The notes under the pieces are model-generated. The model was not told the DNA's origin and did no database searches. It saw only the letters and a program-made list of their open reading frames with translations. A program made the translations under genes and the position numbers. From Thysanoteuthis rhombus (taxonomy: Eukaryota; Mollusca; Cephalopoda; Oegopsida; Thysanoteuthidae): a DNA stretch of 64,000 nucleotides. Location of the stretch: contig OY735212.1 in assembly GCA_963457665.1 (NCBI GenBank), positions 15,745,573 to 15,809,572 on the forward strand. The letters run 5' to 3'. Positions 59,001 through 64,000 of this stretch are shown piece after piece; positions within the stretch are counted from its first letter, which is position 1; every line of letters begins with the position of its first letter.

Positions 59001-62000
59001 TTTTTCTTTCTTTATCTCTTGTCAAACTTCTGACTTTCGACTATTTTCATAATGATGGATGGCAACGACCAAAGAAAAACGAGTGACGTCATGCACAAAT
59101 AACAGTTACGTACACAAAAATTCTCTCCCACTCCTAGAACCCAACTCAAGTCGATTTGTTCTGCTAAAATTGGCAAATCCCATTTAGAGGAACTATTAAT
59201 AAAAAGGAGTTGAAATGGGACACGTAGTTTTGGATCAATATTGTATGAAGAAATGAGTACTATTTTGTTTACTTCTTAGAAATTTAATGAAGGAAATGAT
59301 CTTGGCGCAGTCGAACTTGTCATTCTTTATAGCACGGGTATACTAGCGCTATAGTTGAAACAAAGATTTACCTGACAAAAGTTTTACGCCGATTTTTTTT
59401 TTTTTTTTAGCTATAGTGTGTCAGCAAATGTAGAGGTTTGTTTTTTTTTTACCTTTGTGGAGTTAATTACCAACCTAAAAAAAGAAAAAAGAAAAACAAA
59501 ACAAAAAAAAAACCAACCTCTTCAAAGACATCAAGTGCAGCTCCTCCACATTGACCAGATTCCAACGCAGCCAAGAGGCTCAGTTCGTCAATGATTCCAC
59601 CTCGGGCACAGTTAACTACTTTGATTCCTTTACGACACATTTCCAATGTCTTCTCATTAATCATATCTGAAGCATTAAGAAGAAAAAATATATTCAAGCA
59701 GTGAAAATGAGTAATTGATGGATCAACATCCAACACAAGGGCGTTCGCTGGTAGGTGGGGACGAAATTGCTTTGCTCTGCCCCCAGATCAGGCCTTTAGA
59801 ACTTCAGAGATCGGAAGGATTTAAGGGTTTCACGACGAACAATGGCAGCTTAAGGAGAGAGTCCCAGCTTACGTACTCATTGGTCTCAACTGAAAACCCA
59901 TATCCACATACCCCCCCCCAAAAAAAAATGTGATGATGGATTCCCATGATTCAACTTGATCTCAATAACCTCCTCCACCGTATAAAACTGATTCAAATTC
60001 AGGCGCTTGAACTTTTTCAACTAGCGTGGCCCTTGCTCAAACACGTAAATTTGTATCTCCGACCTAGCCAACCGATTATCCCATCCCAATAATCCTAAGA
60101 AGAGTATACAGCTAATGCATTCTCCCGATAGTCACTTATGGAGCTGAAACATGGAATCTAACCAAGAGACAGATCCGCAAACCGAGAAGCATGCAACGCA
60201 CACATGAGAGAGTCATGTTCAACCTCACATGGGGAGATCACAAGACATCATTGTATATCAGGAAGAAAACAGGAGTTCGAGACATCAAAACTATTAAAAA
60301 TCTTAAATGGCAATGGGCAGGCCATGTTGCAAGAATGACAGACCACCAATGGACATATGGACTCACAACACTGAAAACAAGATGCCGACAGAAAAAAAAG
60401 ATGTAGAGATGAAAGACAAATTCAGAAAATATTGGCTCCGCGATGCCCATGATAGAGAATAGTGGTGAATTCTTGGGAAGGTCTATGTCCAACGACGGAC
60501 GTTAAAACACTGATGATGATGATCCCATTTTTTTAGAATAAATTTGAATCTGTCCGTCTTGCTATCCATCTGACTGTCCACAAGATGTTTCCAAAAGCTC
60601 CACCCCCAGGTAGTCCTAGTCATATGTCCGAACCACAGAAATATCTCCAAATGTTCTCAAACTTTCTGAGAGGTTGGTCAATGGGAAAAAAAATGATTAA
60701 ACTTTATGGCCGATTCATGCACTAATACTCCCCGCTGATTGCGTTGGCAGAAGCATGTGCTCTCCGAGTGCTTCCTAATTCATTATTTAATGCTCTACTT
60801 TCATCACCACTTCGATTTGAAAGCACTCAGAGAGCGCATGCGTCTGTCAACGCCATTATCAATAGGGGTAATTATACAGGAATCCGCTACGAAAATAACC
60901 AGTTTACACCTCTGCAGATTTCCATAGAACCGAGATAGTGTGGATAGTTATGGGTGTTTACATAAATGTACTTCATAAAAATGAAATTTGAAAAAAAAAA
61001 AAAAAAAAAATCCGAGAAATCTCTCGATCGGGGAAAAATTGAATCCAACCCAAAATTTTGCCAACGCTTTCCTGTCTCATTGTCCAACCCACTACAAAAA
61101 TTCCATTGAAATTCATTCCGTATTTGCTGAGATAACGTCTTGACTGATGAATAAACAGGCGAAAAGACACGGCCAAAAAAATACCTCTTCCCAACTTCGG
61201 TAAGAGTGGTGAATTAGAACAGTTTGCAATGACTCGTTGCTCACTTTGAATTTCGAAATCTTCAACATGTTTTAATTGGAATTAAATTTTTCAGAAAAAG
61301 TTGAGTTATCAAGTAGATAGTCATGGGTGTTTACATAAACATACTTGATAAAACAAAATGAAATTTTAAAAAAATCAAAAAAAATCAAGTGTAACACGAA
61401 TCTGTCACTTGATCTTGAGAATGTTCATAATAATGACGCCCGTTTTAAATAAACCAAGTGCATCCATGTCATAATACGGAATTATTCTTTTCTATTTTTC
61501 GAAATTTTGCCTGTCTCGGGCGTTAGCTATATTGTACCCTTTCCTCTATGTATGCAATCTGACTAAGACACTTGATATTTAAATGCGTCAGATAGAGTAT
61601 TATTCAACCCCCTATTGAAGATTAGATATATCGTATACTTGAAGATGACCGGAAATAGCACCGACTGATACAAAGATGGATGTACTAGTTTGAATGATTC
61701 ATGGAATATTGATGATACTCATTGCTCTTGATTCAATTTTATTATACAAAAACTTTCATTTTATGTGGTTGGTTTAGTCTAATTTCTTCGCCTCTCTGGG
61801 GTCTTTTTGTTTACAACGTTTCGGCTGTGTACCTTCGACTTCTGTTGACGTCATTCCAGAACAGACACCCTAGAAGAGACAGGCGGTACACAGCTGAGAC
61901 ATTGTAGAGAAGAAAAAAAAAACGATGGAAAAGAAACAATAACAAAGACGTTCGGATCAACCACATAAAATGATGTTTACGCTTGATGAGATTTAAAATG

Positions 62001-62947
62001 TCCCTTCGTCATCTCCTGCCTTGGTCCTGAAATCTGAATCATAATCAGGAATTATGATTTATACAACATACGAATACAGCGGTGGTTGTACTATCATACC
62101 AGCAGACAACTGCATATCGTGTACGCGATGTCTCAGAAGTAATGCCCGATTCGCTCCAACAGTAATGTCAGTTCTAGGAGAAGTAAATATCTAATTTAAT
62201 GTTCGGCACCCCAGTACGCCTGAAATTAACTATCCAATTGAAGATGCTAATTGATTAGGTGGGCAAGCTACAAACGAAATGAGGAACACATTTCTCATCC
62301 AATTAGCGAGAGTCTTTAATTTCACTCGTAATTTTCAGTGTAGTAGCTTGTAGAACATAACATTAAATAGTTGCTTCCCTTTGAACTGGCACCATTGTTG
62401 GAGCAAATCCAGCGTAATTTTCGGGATACCATGTTCATACTTCGAGTTTTCAAATCGGTCATCCCATCATTTCTTTTTCCGTTCCTGAAATCTAGACCCA
62501 GAATTGAGGCTTACACATCACTACACGCGCATAATGCAATGGTGATTTAGGTACTCTTGTAATGGAGAGGCCCGGAGCATAATATGCGAAGAAGACTATA
62601 GGTTATTCTTCTTGCAAGATGTTTTTGTTTGTTTTGTTTTTTTTAAATCTTTTTTCATGTCCAGACAATCACAAAAGAAAAACCGTTTAGAGAACAATAA
62701 TTCTATTAAAAAAAAACTCTGGGAAAAATGTTCTAATATAAAACAATTTATTTAACAATAGTTAAACTTAGTAATTGTCCAACTGGAAAAAAGGGGAGAG
62801 CAAGATTGACTCACGTCTTGTCTGCGGGAGAAGAGGAGTGTGAACGGTGAGATAATCAGAGTGCTGGAACACTTCTTCCAGGGTCATTTTGGTGATTTTA
62901 CTCTCAAGAGCATCAGCTTCAGAGACTATGGGATCATATCCGACCGT
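50253..62947 (-). CDS. PHGDH: D-3-phosphoglycerate dehydrogenase, C-terminal part (seven exons, 5' end outside window)
   Basis: PHGDH oxidises 3-phosphoglycerate to 3-phosphohydroxypyruvate with NAD+, the first step of cytosolic serine synthesis. Seven exons join in one frame of 372 residues and a stop: 62815-62947, 59518-59666, 57532-57684, 55459-55609, 53247-53371, 51172-51388, 50253-50443. The part present starts at [12 protein letters not shown], matching about residue 171 of the human enzyme (533 residues), so the N-terminal substrate domain and the GxGxxG loop lie beyond position 64000. Catalytic residues are visible: Arg in [10 protein letters not shown], Glu at the end of ALDVFEE, and His in [15 protein letters not shown] is intact. 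After NPSTKPWI the sequence diverges from vertebrate PHGDH, as expected for the intervening and ACT-like regulatory domains. All introns are GT-AG. A duplicate of the last exon lies at 40103-40272. Confidence 0.94.
50700..50884 (+). repeat. Family-A fragment
   Basis: CTGTTGACATCAACATGG, TATGGAGCTAAGGGTCTG, then an A-rich tract and GGGGTCAATTTACCATTT. Partial copy, in the last PHGDH intron, antisense. Confidence 0.6.
50884..50925 (-). mobile_element. RTE-like LINE terminus fragment
   Basis: About 40 bases (TCATCAGCCTTTTAGTATCC) match only the extreme 3' terminus of the LINE family; it directly abuts the family-A repeat at 50700-50884. Confidence 0.45.
51172..51388 (-). CDS. PHGDH: PHGDH exon, intervening domain
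   Basis: 72 codons from VEMNYEESS to TFLKLA. It is weakly conserved against human PHGDH, but the frame, phase and splice sites (CCTTTGCAG, GTAAGT) fit. A run of about 40 A lies just upstream in the preceding intron and would be the pyrimidine tract of the minus-strand acceptor. Confidence 0.85.
51419..51459. repeat. Poly(A) run
   Basis: About 40 A on the plus strand, next to the PHGDH acceptor at 51388. Confidence 0.9.
52993..53039. repeat. (GA)n microsatellite
   Basis: About 23 GA units in a PHGDH intron. Confidence 0.9.
53247..53371 (-). CDS. PHGDH: PHGDH exon, intervening (ASB-like) domain
   Basis: 42 codons, including [11 protein letters not shown] and [11 protein letters not shown], matching human SPAVIVGLLKEA and ADVNLVNAKLL. 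The acceptor is ATTGCAG and the donor GTAAGT. Confidence 0.9.
53430..53745 (+). mobile_element. RTE-like LINE 3' end in a PHGDH intron
   Basis: A decayed copy: ATCATGCTCAACATAACATG and AGAAGGTCTATATCC match the family 3' end, with many indels and a poor GATGATTAT tail. It is antisense to PHGDH. Confidence 0.65.
54704..54790 (+). repeat. 5S-rRNA-derived SINE head
   Basis: AAGTTGAGCAACATC, TCAGTACATAGATGGGGGAC and GAATTCTTGGTGCC match the 5S internal promoter with substitutions. In a PHGDH intron, antisense. Confidence 0.75.
55335..55402 (-). repeat. tRNA-derived SINE head
   Basis: The minus strand has TGGTCAAATGGTTAAAGC and GAGTTTGATTCTCACC, an A and B box pair of tRNA type. It lies within a PHGDH intron in sense orientation. 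Confidence 0.55.
55459..55609 (-). CDS. PHGDH: PHGDH exon, start of C-terminal region
   Basis: [20 protein letters not shown] and on to LKLQLK, matching human [20 protein letters not shown]. The acceptor is CTTTCAG and the donor GTGACTT, phase 1 out. Confidence 0.92.
55703..56035 (-). repeat. Family-A interspersed repeat
   Basis: CGGTCACCAAATAGAAACCG, GCATGCTGTGTCGGGGGG, GATCAATGAATAAGTTAA, ACATTGTAAATTGAACC, CCTCTGGCTCAATTGGCA. In a PHGDH intron, sense to PHGDH. Confidence 0.7.
56150..56230 (+). repeat. tRNA-derived SINE head
   Basis: TGTGGCTCAGTGGTAGAGAG (A box) and CATCGTTCAACCTGCC (B box) at tRNA-like spacing, without a paired acceptor stem. Confidence 0.55.
56320..56400 (+). repeat. 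5S-rRNA-derived SINE head
   Basis: AAGTTGAGCAATGTT, GGTCAGTACGTAGAGTGAGC and GGGGAATATCAAGTGC; a more decayed copy of the same 5S-like head. In a PHGDH intron. Confidence 0.65.
57187..57491 (+). repeat. Family-B interspersed repeat
   Basis: GAAAAAGTTAGTGCAATCTG, CAAGTTGCAAATCACCCAG and TTCAGTACCTTTAGCTACAA align with 24095-24310. It ends about 40 bases from the PHGDH exon at 57532, on the donor side. Confidence 0.55.
57532..57684 (-). CDS. PHGDH: PHGDH exon with catalytic His
   Basis: 51 codons from [20 protein letters not shown] to [10 protein letters not shown], phase 0 at both ends. [13 protein letters not shown] is the signature third block of D-isomer 2-hydroxyacid dehydrogenases. Confidence 0.94.
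58040..58480 (+). repeat. Interspersed repeat related to 60900-61200
   Basis: TATTGTCCAACCCCTTT, AGATAGTGTGGACAGACATG and ATTGTCCAACCTCTCACAG recur around 60935-61140 (AGATAGTGTGGATAGTTATG, CATTGTCCAACCCACTACA) and in part at 61310-61360. This resembles the 3' region of a retroelement seen widely in invertebrates; the class is not certain. Confidence 0.5.
59518..59666 (-). CDS. PHGDH: PHGDH exon with catalytic Arg
   Basis: [20 protein letters not shown], then RGGIIDE and on to ALDVFEE; 149 nt, phase 1 in and 0 out. The donor is GTTGGTT. A long A-rich tract lies directly downstream in the intron. Confidence 0.93.
60080..60524 (+). mobile_element. RTE-like LINE 3' end in a PHGDH intron
   Basis: Includes [20 protein letters not shown] and [20 protein letters not shown], then TCCAACGACGGACGTTAAAA and (TGA)n. 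Frameshifts interrupt it. Antisense to PHGDH. Confidence 0.8.
60900..61200 (+). repeat. Interspersed repeat related to 58040-58480
   Basis: TGGGTGTTTACATAAATGTA, ATTGTCCAACCCACTAC, GAAATTCATTCCGTATTTGC and GAGATAACGTCTTGACTGA. A partial copy follows at 61310-61370 (TGGGTGTTTACATAAACATA). Non-coding. Confidence 0.5.
61813..61905. repeat. Short foldback element
   Basis: Arms 61813-61833 and 61885-61905 pair over 21 bases with three mismatches (GGCTGTGTACC with GGTACACAGCT). The spacer is about 50 bases. It lies in a PHGDH intron; probably a MITE remnant. Confidence 0.5.
62815..62947 (-). CDS. PHGDH: PHGDH exon with end of NAD-binding domain
   Basis: 44 codons plus one base, from [10 protein letters not shown] to [10 protein letters not shown]. 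The acceptor is CTCTTTCAG and the donor GTGAGTC. The Asp of GYDP is the residue that binds the NAD adenosine ribose in this family. Confidence 0.93.
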
Positions 62948-63355
62948 CTGAAAGAGAATTGCATATTTTTATTATCCAATACCAAAGTTTTTTAGGTTAG
63001 GCATTTACCTATGTGAACCAAATTGGAAGAGGCATATGTAATAACTAGTGTCTGCCATAATATTATCTCCAAAAGTTCTCCATGAATTTCGATGACATTT
63101 TGTTGAAGGTTGGGCCAAGAGAGAATTAATAAATCCAGTATTTATTTTAAAGTTAAATTCCTTGTATCGTCGCTATATATGAACTGATTTTCCTCCAATT
63201 TTTAGTGTCAATGGGTTTGGCTGAGGTATGCACTCGCTGAGTGCTTTCCAGATACCCTTTGGGTTGTTTGGTCGATTGAATTCATGTCACTTTCGCTTTT
63301 ACCACAACGTTATTGACTTCTGCTCTTTAGAATTATCTAACACAAACGCACACAC

Positions 63356-63400
<45 letters not shown>

Positions 63401-64000
63401 CAGGCAACACAGAAAATAAGTGACCAGGATACTTTGTAGCCATTGTTTTGTACATCAGATGGAAAATTATTTTACATTAAAATTATCGCAGACAGCTTCA
63501 CACAACAATGTGGGCCACTTCCAAGCATGCATTTTTGGAACGGGTTATAGTGATTAATTGTTATAAAAATAAATTATGTGAAGGATAGACCTAATGTGAT
63601 GAGACTTATTTTTCCACATACGATACAGTATTGGTAAGCATCATCCTTAAATACACCCGTTCAACTATTTGTTACCAGTTTCTTTCTCGTAAAAAAAAAA
63701 AAAAAAAAAAAAGAAAAAGTCTTCCGGTGCGCTATATCGATCTTTTGCCCCCCCCCCCCAGCGCCTCAAGGTAGTGAGAGCAACCATTTTGCGAATCGCT
63801 GGTTTAAAGCAACACAGATAATCTTATAGGATATTGAAATATTTGGTTGATGTAAGATTAATTGTGATTTTTCACCATCAATTTAAAGCTGTATATCTCA
63901 GCTAGGAATATAAGTAATTAATCAGGTGAGGAAAATTCGAAATCTACACATTCTTGTCAACTAGAAATAAGTTAATTTATCCCATAAGCATAGAATTTTA
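62948..64000. other. PHGDH intron reaching the window edge
   Basis: I looked for the upstream PHGDH exon (GLGRIGREV-type dinucleotide loop) on the minus strand and did not find it. The sequence holds a (TA)n tract, an A run at 63690 and a C run at 63750. Confidence 0.5.
63358..63394. repeat. (TA)n microsatellite
   Basis: About 18 TA units upstream of the first PHGDH exon in the window. Confidence 0.9.

Overview
The window is animal nuclear DNA: AT-rich, full of microsatellites, SINEs, LINE fragments and decayed DNA transposons, with genes broken into short exons by clean GT-AG introns. The gene set (ESCRT factor VTA1, PHGDH with a C-terminal regulatory region, a Spatzle-like cystine-knot ligand, a PGP/PDXP-type phosphatase) is metazoan. 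The Spatzle-like ligand, the 5S-rRNA-derived and tRNA-derived SINEs, RTE-like LINE 3' ends and the dispersed AAGGGAGGTAACT-type motif point to an invertebrate, most likely a lophotrochozoan and perhaps a mollusc; this placement is inference. No prokaryotic or viral gene was recognised.

Layout. 0-5.6 kb: intergenic repeats (a LINE 3' end, two copies of a ~430-bp repeat called family A here). 5625-6677 (+): an intronless 350-residue HAD phosphatase of the PGP/PDXP type with a presequence-like N terminus. 7-20 kb: intergenic DNA with LINE 3' ends, a foldback MITE, a Tc1/mariner pseudogene, a mariner relic and tandem repeats. 20317-35536 (-): a complete seven-exon VTA1 gene (313 residues). 35.7-36.4 kb: (TA)n blocks with a perfect hairpin. 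37.9-41.6 kb: two LINE 3' ends, then a duplicate of the last exon of PHGDH, then irregular AT-rich repeats. 42446-47052 (+): a four-exon gene for a small secreted cystine-knot protein (172 residues). 49.4-49.9 kb: a second mariner relic. 50253 to beyond the right edge (-): the 3' seven exons of PHGDH (372 residues, from the end of the NAD-binding domain to the stop); the N-terminal exons lie outside the window.

The four genes share no obvious pathway. PHGDH (serine synthesis) and the PGP-type phosphatase (detoxifying glycolytic by-products) are both linked to 3-carbon metabolism, but they are 44 kb apart and clustering is not implied. The least expected structure is the PHGDH terminal-exon duplicate at 40103-40272, which keeps its acceptor, frame and stop although it lies about 10 kb downstream of the real last exon, with the whole cystine-knot gene, on the opposite strand, in between.
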